This document shows, piece after piece, positions 5,493 to 10,705 of a stretch of 15,446 bases of DNA (the stretch's first letter is position 1; each line of letters begins with the position of its first letter). The notes under the pieces were generated by a model. The model saw only the letters and a program-made list of their open reading frames with translations, was not told where the DNA came from and made no database searches. A program made the position numbers and the translations under genes. Origin of the DNA: Desulfovibrio sp. (GTDB taxonomy: Bacteria > Desulfobacterota > Desulfovibrionia > Desulfovibrionales > Desulfovibrionaceae); the NCBI GenBank assembly GCA_031270875.1, contig JAISXC010000150.1, positions 1-15,446 on the forward strand. The letters are read 5' to 3'.

Positions 5493-5526
5493 AAAAAACC
5501 CAACAAGGTTCTGTGTCCTTGTTGGG
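5493..5526 (-). terminator. Strong intrinsic terminator on minus strand
   Basis: CCCAACAAGG (5526-5517 on the minus strand) pairs perfectly over 10 bp with CCTTGTTGGG (5508-5499), followed by six T. It lies just downstream of the minus -35-like element at 5558-5553 and upstream of the long leader, so it may attenuate leftward transcription or block readthrough. Confidence 0.75.
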
Positions 5527-5534
5527 TATAGAAT

Positions 5535-5580
5535 TGCATAAACTTTTTTCACTGTCAATATTCTGCATAAACTTTTTTCA
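5535..5580. promoter_or_regulatory. Tandem 17-nt repeats with R2-type half-sites
   Basis: TGCATAAACTTTTTTCA occurs twice (5535-5551 and 5564-5580), 29 bases apart. GCATAAACTT is the half-site of the perfect palindrome in front of regulator R2 (6565-6581). A minus TTGACA at 5558-5553 lies between the repeats. They are likely operators controlling the gene at 5676 and possibly the leftward transcript. Confidence 0.55.
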
Positions 5581-5590
5581 TATTTTTAAC

Positions 5591-5670
5591 AAAAAAATGC
5601 CCGGCCTCAAGTTTGCCTTGGGGCCGGGCCTCCTGATATGAAGGGGAACGGCTAACCTTTAATCAGGAGA
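5591..5670 (+). repeat. Shared RBS-sequestering leader, copy 2
   Basis: It matches copy 1 at 79 of 80 positions; the single change is C to T in the loop-side sequence GCCTTGG. Both hairpins are preserved. The AGGAG in the second stem is the ribosome binding site of the gene at 5676. Confidence 0.8.
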
Positions 5671-5675
5671 ATTTT

Positions 5676-6092
5676 ATGGAATTTATTCAAGGCGGAATAG
5701 ATAAGGCCATATCTCTCTTGCGCGACGCCCCTACTGTTGCCGCCCAAAAGGCGCACATTGATTGGTTGCACGACCAGCTTTCAGTCGCGGAAAAAAGGAT
5801 GAGAGAAATAAACGAAGAAAATACAGCACTACTGCACGAAAATCGAGATTTGCGAAAACGTCTTGAGGAATCCACGCCAAAAGCCGATTATTATGACGGG
5901 GGAATATGTCTATTCAAAGTAGACAAAGACGGAAATATTGGAAGGACGCCATTGTGTCACAAATGCAAATTGCCCATAGCCCAACTTCCAATGAAACGGC
6001 AGGCGTGGATGTGCACTGGATGCAAAGCCGTGTTCGGGCACGGAGCTATTCAGTCCGCAAAGGCAAAAATCCCTGTCAGGGAAGGTTCTTGA
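5676..6092 (+). CDS. Coiled-coil and zinc-ribbon protein behind shared leader (module 2 gene A)
   Basis: A 138-residue product. Residues about 27-66 form a coiled coil (DQLSVAEKRMREINEENTAL begins the core). Residues 94-116 hold two CxxC knuckles (CHKC and CTGC), a zinc-ribbon pattern. The coiled coil may mediate dimers and the ribbon nucleic-acid or protein binding. It shares no evident similarity with the gene at 3734 although both use the same leader, so the leader travels independently of the coding sequence. Its 3' end overlaps a convergent minus-strand gene by 17 bases, and the transcript would end at the hairpin at 6227-6250. Confidence 0.75.
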   Translation: MEFIQGGIDKAISLLRDAPTVAAQKAHIDWLHDQLSVAEKRMREINEENTALLHENRDLRKRLEESTPKADYYDGGICLFKVDKDGNIGRTPLCHKCKLPIAQLPMKRQAWMCTGCKAVFGHGAIQSAKAKIPVREGS

Positions 6093-6213
6093 ACCTTTTC
6101 ACGTCCTCTTTGAATGCGTTTAACGCTTTGTTCCAGGCATTTGACGATACACGGCTTCCAACAAAACATCCAAGGAGAAAAATGGCAAAATAACTCGCTG
6201 CGGCTTCAAACAT
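6076..6213 (-). CDS. 45-residue membrane protein convergent to module 2 gene A
   Basis: The frame starts at 6213 (MFEAAASYFAIFLLGCFVGS) with GGGGAGG six bases upstream. One hydrophobic span covers about residues 5-20, followed by an amphipathic basic tail (FKEDVKRFKNLP). The longer frame reaching back to 6336 runs through the HTH gene and hairpin and is not needed. It follows regulator R2 in the same direction, separated only by the terminator/RBS hairpin. Function unknown. Confidence 0.6.
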   Translation of the reverse strand: MFEAAASYFAIFLLGCFVGSRVSSNAWNKALNAFKEDVKRFKNLP

Positions 6214-6226
6214 TATTGCCCTCCCC

Positions 6227-6250
6227 GCCCCTCTCATGAGGGGCTTTTTT
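6227..6250 (+). terminator. Terminator / RBS-proximal hairpin, copy 3
   Basis: GCCCCTC (6227-6233), loop TCAT, GAGGGGC (6238-6244) then TTTTTT on the plus strand, ending the transcript of the gene at 5676. On the minus strand its loop contains the TGA of R2 and it abuts the GGGGAGG of the gene at 6213. Confidence 0.75.
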
Positions 6251-6545
6251 GCGCAACTTCTGCGGACTTTTTCGCCTTGCGGATTTCCTTTTCCCAGTCC
6301 AGACCCATAGCCTCGCAAAGGTTGATAAGTTCCCATATGTTGATGGTCTGGGGCTTACGTTTTCCCGGCTGACCCTGCCCGACAAAAAGGGATTGGATTT
6401 TCCCACGCGGCGCTTTCAGATAGCCGAATGCCTGTCGTCCAAGTCTTTCGTCAGATAGTTTCAAATCTTCCTGTTTTGCTATGAGAGCGGAGCGTAACGC
6501 CTCGTCAGCAGTATCCATTCCTGCCTTTGTCAACATTTCAAGCAC
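6234..6545 (-). CDS. HTH-type regulator R2, paralogue of R1
   Basis: A 103-residue protein with a likely helix-turn-helix at about residues 28-85 (LKLSDERLGRQAFGYLKAP, then INIWELINLCEAMGLDWEKE) and the same KSPS terminus as R1. Two ATGs exist: 6545 (MLEM) and 6536; AAAGGAG is seven bases before the first. Its promoter overlaps a perfect 17-bp palindrome (6565-6581), so autoregulation is likely. The same half-site recurs twice in front of the gene at 5676, suggesting R2 governs both ends of its module. The DNA-binding assignment rests on motif appearance and context. Confidence 0.7.
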   Translation of the reverse strand: MLEMLTKAGMDTADEALRSALIAKQEDLKLSDERLGRQAFGYLKAPRGKIQSLFVGQGQPGKRKPQTINIWELINLCEAMGLDWEKEIRKAKKSAEVAQKSPS

Positions 6546-6564
6546 TCCTTTTTCCCTCCTTCAT

Positions 6565-6614
6565 AGCATAAAGTTTATGCTGGTGGGTATAGCATAAAGA
6601 TTTTTCATTGACAA
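6565..6614 (-). promoter_or_regulatory. R2 promoter and operator
   Basis: Minus-strand TTGTCA (6614-6609), a 17-base spacer and TATACC (6591-6586) form a promoter. The expected start falls inside the perfect palindrome AGCATAAAGTTTATGCT (6565-6581). A second half-site AGCATAAAG lies at 6591-6599 over the -10. Confidence 0.65.
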
Positions 6615-6636
6615 ATGAAAAAAGATTTTGCATTTT
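6608..6636 (+). promoter_or_regulatory. Candidate rightward promoter for boxA RNA 2
   Basis: TTGACA (6608-6613), a 17-base spacer and CATTTT (6631-6636). The -10 is weak. The -35 overlaps that of the R2 promoter back to back. Confidence 0.4.
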
Positions 6637-6642
6637 GGGCTA

Positions 6643-6848
6643 GCGAGCATCGGCTCTTTGACAATCAGCCCCTGAGACTCCCCCCACCGGCTCGGCTACG
6701 GTTCGCTACCGCCCCGGCAGGTCACTACCCGCGAGGGAAGGAGGGATGAGGGATTGAGGATGGAATCCTCTCGCGCTTGGACGGCAATCCTGACCAGGGC
6801 GCGAAACCTTGCCTTACGGCAATAAAAAGGCGGCTTCGGCTATTGATG
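6643..6848 (+). ncRNA. Candidate boxA-bearing structured RNA 2 / leader of toxin-antitoxin operon
   Basis: GCTCTTTGACAA (6653-6664) differs from the E. coli rrn boxA GCTCTTTAACAA at one position. A stem CGCGC (about 6771-6776) with GCGCG (about 6799-6803) corresponds to the CACGCT/AGTGTG stem of RNA 1 with different bases. It is followed by the 20-nt block at 6803-6822, identical in RNA 1. The segment to 6892 has no supported gene and leads into the toxin-antitoxin pair. Confidence 0.45.
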
Positions 6849-6892
6849 TTTTTTTGTTCGCATGTCACGATGGATGCCCAAAGGAGGTCCAT

Positions 6893-7345
6893 ATGGCTAC
6901 ATGTTTTGATGTCGCCGAATATTTCATTGCCAATGCCGACAGAGATGAGGGCATATCAAACCTGAAGCTGCAAAAACTCTGCGCATACGCGCACGCTTTT
7001 TCGCTCGCGCTACTCGAACATCCGCTGTTTGACAGCGCCATTGAAGCATGGCCGCACGGCCCTGTTGTTCCGGTCTTGTATGATTTTTATTCCTATAAAG
7101 GCAAAGACCCCCTGCCAACCGACATATTGCCGATTGAATCACGTATTCCGTTTACGGAAGAGGAACTTTTCATTCTCGAAACCGTGAACAGTTTTTATGG
7201 CCGCTATGCCGCATGGACATTGCGGGATATGTCGCACAACGACTTTCCGGGTGATTTCGGGAGCAGGCTGCGGATTTCCGACAAAGACATTGCCGCGCGT
7301 TTTGCGGAACACAAGATAATAAAAAACATCAAAGCGGCGTATTGA
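6893..7345 (+). CDS. Panacea (DUF4065) domain antitoxin
   Basis: A 150-residue product starting at 6893 with AGGAGG five bases upstream; the frame upstream of that lacks a start signal. The fold signature is visible: DVAEYFIAN, then ISNLKLQKLCAYAHAFSLAL, then IEAWPHGPVVPVLYDFYSYK, then a C-terminal helical part. This is the SocA/GepA-type Panacea domain, found in antitoxins of many phage and plasmid toxin-antitoxin pairs. The neutralising partner should be the RelE-like protein one base downstream. The gene sits after boxA RNA 2, so transcription may be antiterminated. Confidence in the family is high; toxin pairing is from context. Confidence 0.8.
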   Translation: MATCFDVAEYFIANADRDEGISNLKLQKLCAYAHAFSLALLEHPLFDSAIEAWPHGPVVPVLYDFYSYKGKDPLPTDILPIESRIPFTEEELFILETVNSFYGRYAAWTLRDMSHNDFPGDFGSRLRISDKDIAARFAEHKIIKNIKAAY

Positions 7346-7346
7346 T

Positions 7347-7589
7347 ATGCCATATGCCGTTGATGACGCGGCGTTTTTTGAAGACGCTGAAAGGCTCCAG
7401 CTCTCGCCTTGGGCGATTTCCCTTATCGTTCAAAGAATTGACGACATCAAAAGCTTGAAGGATCCAAGAAGCAGCGGCGGTCGATACCACAAGAAATGGG
7501 CATATTCTGTCGCCAAATTTCAAATTGTCTGCGAGATTAATGACGAAAAGAAGGTTGTGAAGATTCTTTCCATCGTCCGCCTTGTCTGA
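7347..7589 (+). CDS. RelE/ParE-like toxin
   Basis: An 80-residue product beginning one base after the antitoxin stop (TGATATG). The middle and end follow the RelE/ParE pattern: helix-rich amino half, then KDPRSSGGRYHKKWAYSVAK, then FQIVCEINDEKKVVKILSIV forming the last beta strands. RelE toxins cleave mRNA at the ribosome and ParE toxins poison gyrase; this sequence alone does not decide which. It is slightly shorter than many family members but appears intact. Panacea antitoxins are known to pair with diverse toxins, and a RelE-like partner is consistent. Confidence 0.75.
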   Translation: MPYAVDDAAFFEDAERLQLSPWAISLIVQRIDDIKSLKDPRSSGGRYHKKWAYSVAKFQIVCEINDEKKVVKILSIVRLV

Positions 7590-7626
7590 CACAGCCCGCC
7601 GCCGTAAACATTGCGGCAGACTGTGT
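7589..7626 (+). terminator. Inverted repeat after toxin gene, possible terminator
   Basis: ACACAG (7589-7594) pairs with CTGTGT (7621-7626), and inside it GCCGC (7598-7602) pairs with GCGGC (7613-7617). No T run follows, so termination is uncertain. Confidence 0.35.
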
Positions 7627-7629
7627 ATG

Positions 7630-7976
7630 AAAATTTCCCCTAATATGGTCGGTCAATAGGGAACCTTGCGCCCTTGGGGCCTTGCGGCCTTACTGGTGAA
7701 GTCGCTCCTGTCACGGTGTGCGGCCTCATCTTTACGCGCCTGCCCCTCCGGTGCCGGGCCAGCGTCCTTTTGAACCATCCCCGCCTCATGGGCCTCTTTC
7801 GAGCTTGCGGGGGAGCCTCTTTCTCTCCCCACCCGGCGTTGGCTACTCGTTGTGTGCGATACACCGCTTTTGCCGTACCGGGCCTTCATTCCGCCCAGCG
7901 GTTCACCTTCGCCGCTCGCCCCTTGCTACTTGTCCGGCGTTGCCGGGGTTGTTCGCGGGGCTGAAGTGGTGTTGGT
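7630..7976 (-). ncRNA. Candidate structured RNA, about 350 nt
   Basis: No credible gene lies in this GC-rich stretch. A minus promoter (8011-7983) would start it near 7976. The first 100 nt fold well by eye: TTCACC, CTTC and GCCCC near the start pair in order with GGGGC, GAAG and GGTGAA further on, enclosing the perfect hairpin CCGGC-AAC-GCCGG. Near the left end TTCCCTA pairs with TAGGGGAA and is followed by TTTT (7633-7630), a weak terminator. Minus frames here lack ribosome binding sites. Function unknown. Confidence 0.4.
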
Positions 7977-7979
7977 GAA

Positions 7980-8011
7980 TGCATAGTAGCCAAATGTAGA
8001 TTACTATGCAA
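7980..8011 (-). promoter_or_regulatory. Leftward promoter overlapping a 9-bp inverted repeat
   Basis: TGCATAGTA (7980-7988) and TACTATGCA (8002-8010) are perfect inverted repeats. The minus promoter TTGCAT (8011-8006), 17-base spacer and TACTAT (7988-7983) coincides with them, so a repressor bound there would block it. Confidence 0.5.
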
Positions 8012-8019
8012 GTAAAAAA

Positions 8020-8049
8020 TTGTCGTTTGGCAAATAATTCTGCTAAAAT
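8020..8049 (+). promoter_or_regulatory. Rightward promoter for the 59-residue gene
   Basis: TTGTCG (8020-8025), an 18-base spacer and TAAAAT (8044-8049), divergent from the promoter at 8011-7983. Confidence 0.5.
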
Positions 8050-8073
8050 CTTTTCACCGCATGACGCGGCAAG

Positions 8074-8096
8074 AAAAAGCCCCTCCGGAGAGGGGC
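8074..8096 (-). terminator. Terminator / RBS-proximal hairpin, copy 4
   Basis: On the minus strand GCCCCTC, loop TCCG, GAGGGGC then TTTTT would end the transcript of the gene starting at 8458. On the plus strand it directly precedes the GGGAGG ribosome binding site of the gene at 8110. The arrangement matches copies 1 and 3 in mirror orientation. Confidence 0.7.
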
Positions 8097-8109
8097 GGGA
8101 GGTTGTATA

Positions 8110-8289
8110 ATGACCAAGATTCAAGAAATGCGAGAACTGGCCGCGCAACTCATAGAATGGGGAGCGCCCGAAACCGAGGCCTACGCTACTGCCCTGAGCG
8201 CCGTATACGGTGTTCCGGCACTAGGGGAGACAAAAATCAATTTTTGTCCAAAGCCGCACGAACAGAACGAAATTCCTGTATCGCAATAG
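8110..8289 (+). CDS. 59-residue protein convergent to module 3 gene A
   Basis: The frame encodes MTKIQEMRELAAQLIEWGAP and continues to a TAG at 8289. It is soluble, helical in its first 35 residues and polar at its end. GGGAGG lies seven bases before the ATG, directly after the copy 4 hairpin, and a promoter lies at 8020-8049. Its last 53 bases overlap the convergent gene on the minus strand. It occupies the same place in module 3 as the membrane proteins at 4084 and 6213 do in modules 1 and 2, but is unrelated in sequence. No family recognised. Confidence 0.6.
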   Translation: MTKIQEMRELAAQLIEWGAPETEAYATALSAVYGVPALGETKINFCPKPHEQNEIPVSQ

Positions 8290-8458
8290 CAATTTGCGCT
8301 TCAGTTATTCGTGCCCCCACTGGCGCCTTGCGGACAGCGCCACAATAGACAGCAGCAGCGGCTACTGTTTTGAGCATGGCGTGGATAGCTTCCACGTTTG
8401 CTTTCGTCGCCTTTTCAATGCCGCTATTGACTGCGTTCAAGTCAGATGCATTTTCCAT
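8237..8458 (-). CDS. 73-residue helical protein behind shared leader (module 3 gene A)
   Basis: The product is Ala-rich and predicted almost wholly helical (for example IEKATKANVEAIHAMLKTVA and ITEAQIAIAIQEFRSVRAAL), without a clear membrane span. The ATG lies nine bases after AGGAG, which is again inside the shared leader hairpin (8467-8517). It overlaps the plus-strand gene at 8110 by 53 bases. Its transcript would end at the hairpin at 8096-8074. No similarity to the other two leader-linked genes is visible. Function unknown. Confidence 0.6.
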   Translation of the reverse strand: MENASDLNAVNSGIEKATKANVEAIHAMLKTVAAAAVYCGAVRKAPVGARITEAQIAIAIQEFRSVRAALDKN

Positions 8459-8466
8459 AACAAATT

Positions 8467-8533
8467 TCTCCTGATTAAAGGTTAGCCGTTCCCCTTCATA
8501 TCAGGAGGCCCGGCCCCGGACAACCGGGGCCGG
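8467..8533 (-). repeat. Shared RBS-sequestering leader, copy 3
   Basis: The 51 bases at 8467-8517 are identical, as reverse complement, to the 3' part of copies 1 and 2, including both arms of the AGGAG-burying stem. The upstream hairpin is different in sequence but still a hairpin: CCGGCCCCGG (8533-8524), loop TTGT, CCGGGGCCGG (8519-8510). Preservation of the fold with altered bases argues that the structure matters. Confidence 0.8.
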
Positions 8534-8564
8534 AAAAGGAAAAGGCCGGAACGTGCCCGGCCTT
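8534..8564 (-). terminator. Terminator downstream of the mini-CRISPR
   Basis: On the minus strand AAGGCCGG (8564-8557) pairs perfectly with CCGGCCTT (8549-8542), loop GCACGTT, followed by the T-rich TTCCTTTTCC. It would end a transcript through the CRISPR-like unit before the leader of the gene at 8458. Confidence 0.55.
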
Positions 8565-8586
8565 CGTTATAATAGTGCAAGCTGTC

Positions 8587-8676
8587 GTTTCAATCCACGC
8601 TCCGCGAAGGAGCGAACGGTGTCTTTGAGAGACACTCGCATTTTCCCATAGTTTCTATCCACGCCCTGCGAGCGAC
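8587..8676 (-). CRISPR. Mini-CRISPR: one type I-C-like repeat, 33-nt spacer, one degenerate repeat
   Basis: Read on the minus strand the intact repeat (8617-8587, 31 nt) has the inverted stem CGCTCC/GGAGCG and the ending GCGTGGATTGAAAC. This is the pattern of type I-C repeats such as those of Desulfovibrio vulgaris. The second copy (8676-8651) keeps GTCGC and GCGTGGATAGAAAC but has a damaged stem. The 33-nt spacer (8650-8618) gives a 64-nt unit, near the type I-C norm. The spacer contains GTGTCT/AGACAC, which could fold. No cas gene is in the window. A promoter (8777-8749) and terminator (8564-8534) frame it in the crRNA direction. It could be an orphan array or a phage solitary repeat acting as RNA anti-CRISPR. 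Confidence 0.7.
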
Positions 8677-8844
8677 ATGAACAGAATATATGAGTCGGCG
8701 GAGGAGGGCAAGGGGTTCATAGAGGTATTGAAGATAACATATTACCCTCCATTAGACTTTTTACTAAATTTAGTCAATCGTCTAACAGCATGTAAATTAC
8801 GATTCCCTGAAAACAGTTAAAAGCCCTCTCAAATCCGCTCACTC
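8677..8844. other. Intergenic region between mini-CRISPR and nuclease operon
   Basis: Apart from the candidate promoter at 8749-8777 I see no supported gene. A 47-codon plus-strand frame (8677-8820) starts within the CRISPR-like repeat edge and lacks a ribosome binding site. No clear terminator follows the thermonuclease gene. Confidence 0.5.
8749..8777 (-). promoter_or_regulatory. Candidate promoter for the mini-CRISPR transcript
   Basis: Minus-strand TTGACT (8777-8772), a 17-base spacer and TAATGG (8754-8749). It would transcribe through both repeats in the orientation expected for crRNA. Confidence 0.4.
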
Positions 8845-9333
8845 TCACCGCCCCTTCCTCCACACCCACGGCGCTACCGGCTCTTTGTCCGCCCACAGCC
8901 CCGCCTTGCTCGCCTTCGCCGCCCGCTCCAATTCCCGCAGCCGGTCACACACGTCCGCCCGCTTGCAAAACTGCGGATAGACCCACGCCAGCCCGGACTT
9001 GACCAGCCAGCTATTCAGCGACTCTCTCCCCGGCGCGGCCACAAGGGCAACAGTACGCCCGTAACGGTCGGTGTCCATTGGATGCACGTTGACTGTCTTG
9101 CCCATGACGGCATCGGCGGTCGCTTGCCGGGCGCGGTTGCCGTAGGGCTGGCCTTTTTCCGGGCAGTCGATGCCGTAGAGACGGATTTTGACTTGCCGCT
9201 TGCCGGCGTCCAGCAAAGTTATACTGTCGCCGTCCTGGATGGAGACGACGCGGGCTTGGTAGGATGGGGATGCGGCGTGGGCGGCAGTGGTAATCGCGAT
9301 AAAAAGAGAAAGACAGAAAATGACATGTTTCAT
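8845..9333 (-). CDS. Secreted thermonuclease (SNase-family)
   Basis: A 162-residue product with a Sec signal peptide (hydrophobic residues 4-19, likely cleavage after AHA at 20). The SNase fold motifs are all present: DGD at 34-36 (calcium ligands), R51-x4-D56-x2-E59 with the same spacing as R35/D40/E43 of staphylococcal nuclease, and YGR ending in R93, equivalent to R87. It should be an active calcium-dependent nuclease of DNA and RNA, exported to the periplasm or outside. Its ATG overlaps the DinD stop (ATGA), so the two are co-translated. An exported nuclease in a phage could degrade incoming DNA or act at lysis; that role is inference. Confidence 0.85.
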   Translation of the reverse strand: MKHVIFCLSLFIAITTAAHAASPSYQARVVSIQDGDSITLLDAGKRQVKIRLYGIDCPEKGQPYGNRARQATADAVMGKTVNVHPMDTDRYGRTVALVAAPGRESLNSWLVKSGLAWVYPQFCKRADVCDRLRELERAAKASKAGLWADKEPVAPWVWRKGR

Positions 9334-10184
9334 TTTTCTGCGAGTTTTTTCTTTTCCCGCTCAAGCTGTTGGATGCTTTTTTCCGGCGTGGGCAAGTCTT
9401 CAGGCATCGTTCCGCCCAGTTCTTTGATTGTCTGACGGACTTTTGCGCCAACTTCGCGATGTGTCTGATTGGCCTCCTGCTTGCCCCTGACGCGCTCTCT
9501 TTTCAGCTTTTCCTCGGTTTGCGTTGCTCTGAAAAGGTTCGCGGCAAGCTCAGTGCTGCCCATGTGGTCAAGGATTTTGTGGCTTTTCTTGAGTCCCTTT
9601 CTGGTATGTATGTCATGTGCCCCAAGCCCGCCATAAAGCCCCCTGTATCCATGATCCTGGAAAATGGCATAGTCCAGATTGGTTTCCACTCCCGCCTTTT
9701 TCGCCGCCGCAACAAGCGTTTTGTTGTGCCCGGCCATCTCTCTGCGGATTGCCAAGCGTCGCTCGTCTTCGGGAAGCTCCTGAAAGCCGGTCTGTAGTTC
9801 CTGTCTTCTGGTCTGGAGGGCAAAGTATGTTTGCCCCAAGGCAATAACTGGTTTGGACGGGTCTCCATTCTGGACAATGAGATAGCAGGCATAGCGAGAA
9901 AGTTTGTAGTCATCGACCTCTCGCTGGCCACCTTTTCCGATTTCGATCATTTTGCTGACGTCAGCAAAATGATCTTCGACTTTTTGCCCTGAATTTTCAC
10001 ATGCTTCCTTTGCCCTATCGACAACTTGAAGGAAATTTCTCCATTGTGAATATTCAAGAATAATGCCTAGTTGTCTAGCGTACCAAAATTCATTCCCACT
10101 TTCGTCGGTATGGCGAATACGCTCAAATGACGAGTGTTGTTTTGCGATTTTGTTCACGTCACCCGTCCCCAATGTCCTGACCAT
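9330..10184 (-). CDS. dinD: DNA-damage-inducible protein D (DinD)
   Basis: A 284-residue protein close in length to E. coli DinD (about 274). It carries the family's typical stretches, including FWYARQLGIILEYSQWRNFL, RAKEACENSG, LSRYACYLIVQNGDPSKPVI, GQTYFALQTRRQEL, HGYRGLYGGL, ILDHMGSTELAANLFRATQT and VRQTIKELGGTMPEDLPTP. In E. coli DinD is an SOS protein that inhibits RecA filaments and RecA-driven strand exchange. The start at 10184 has only a weak GGCGGTG upstream but follows the preceding stop by one base. It lies between a small winged-helix gene and the thermonuclease gene, all leftward. A classical LexA box is not obvious upstream. Confidence 0.9.
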   Translation of the reverse strand: MVRTLGTGDVNKIAKQHSSFERIRHTDESGNEFWYARQLGIILEYSQWRNFLQVVDRAKEACENSGQKVEDHFADVSKMIEIGKGGQREVDDYKLSRYACYLIVQNGDPSKPVIALGQTYFALQTRRQELQTGFQELPEDERRLAIRREMAGHNKTLVAAAKKAGVETNLDYAIFQDHGYRGLYGGLGAHDIHTRKGLKKSHKILDHMGSTELAANLFRATQTEEKLKRERVRGKQEANQTHREVGAKVRQTIKELGGTMPEDLPTPEKSIQQLEREKKKLAEK

Positions 10185-10185
10185 G

Positions 10186-10356
10186 CTACACCGCCGCGTA
10201 AAAGCAACGCTTGGGCGACGTGACCTTGCCCGCCTTTTTCAAGGCGTCTATGGCCTTGCCGACTTCTTTCGGGTCCGCCCCGATTCCCTTAGCTATCTCG
10301 CTGGGACGCAGGGGTTTGCCAGCTTTTTTCAGGGCTTCAAGGACTTTGGTTTGCAT
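10186..10356 (-). CDS. Small winged-helix protein
   Basis: A 56-residue protein (MQTKVLEALKKAGKPLRPSE and on) with the compact winged-helix pattern: helix 1 VLEALKKAG, helix 2 PSEIAKGIG, recognition helix PKEVGKAIDALKKAG, then a short hairpin KVTSPKRCFYAAV. Minimal winged helices of this sort bind DNA or serve as protein modules. AAAGGA lies before the ATG. Its stop is one base before the DinD start, so it heads the DinD-thermonuclease operon and could regulate it. Confidence 0.7.
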   Translation of the reverse strand: MQTKVLEALKKAGKPLRPSEIAKGIGADPKEVGKAIDALKKAGKVTSPKRCFYAAV

Positions 10357-10373
10357 GGGGATCCTTTATATGA

Positions 10374-10402
10374 TTGTGAATGGTATTGATTTCATGTAAA
10401 AT
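10374..10402 (+). promoter_or_regulatory. Promoter for the 73-residue gene
   Basis: TTGTGA (10374-10379), a 17-base spacer and TAAAAT (10397-10402), followed by AAGGAG before the ATG at 10423. Confidence 0.6.
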
Positions 10403-10422
10403 TACAAAAAAGGAGATGATAA

Positions 10423-10644
10423 ATGGATGAAATCACATACGCGCCCCTTGAAATAAACTTTCACGGGCTGAAGGCATCAAAAGTAATCTTCAACGGCCAT
10501 GAGTTACAAGGCATTAAGAGCTTTGAAATATCCGTTGATAATGACAGGCTGTTATGCATAAAAGCGGAAATGTATGGGTTCAGATTTGCATCTCTCGCTG
10601 AATTGATGAGCAAAATAAAAGAACAAGAAAATACACCATCCTAG
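10423..10644 (+). CDS. Hypothetical 73-residue beta-rich protein
   Basis: The product alternates hydrophobic and polar residues (EINFHGLKASKVIFNGHELQ, then FEISVDNDRLLCIKAEMYGF) as in a small beta-sheet protein, and ends with a helix (LAELMSKIKEQ). AAGGAG is well placed before the ATG and a good promoter precedes it. It is divergent from the winged-helix/DinD operon and convergent with the repressor gene. No family recognised. Confidence 0.65.
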   Translation: MDEITYAPLEINFHGLKASKVIFNGHELQGIKSFEISVDNDRLLCIKAEMYGFRFASLAELMSKIKEQENTPS

Positions 10645-10705
10645 AAGGACTGTAGGACGCCACGCACAAGCTCAACGACCTCAGCCCATGATAATCTTTT
10701 CCGCC

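Noticed and set aside
5499..5558. Full sigma-70 promoter at 5558 on the minus strand (TTGACA...TATACC)
   Set aside because: Spacing between the hexamers is 22 bases, too long; only the -35-like element and repeats are reported.
6685..6720. tRNA-like GGTTCGCTACC segment in boxA RNA 2
   Set aside because: No acceptor or anticodon arms can be drawn around it.
7640..7978. Several plus- and minus-strand frames of 60-95 codons in the 7.6-8.0 kb gap
   Set aside because: No ribosome binding sites, Arg/Pro-rich products without motifs, and the sequence folds strongly as RNA.
8677..8820. 47-codon plus-strand frame (MNRIYESAEEGKG...)
   Set aside because: No ribosome binding site, starts at the edge of the CRISPR-like repeat, no recognisable motif; could be a gene remnant but unsupported.
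8590..8845. cas gene fragments near the mini-CRISPR
   Set aside because: None of the frames between 8.1 and 8.85 kb shows Cas motifs.
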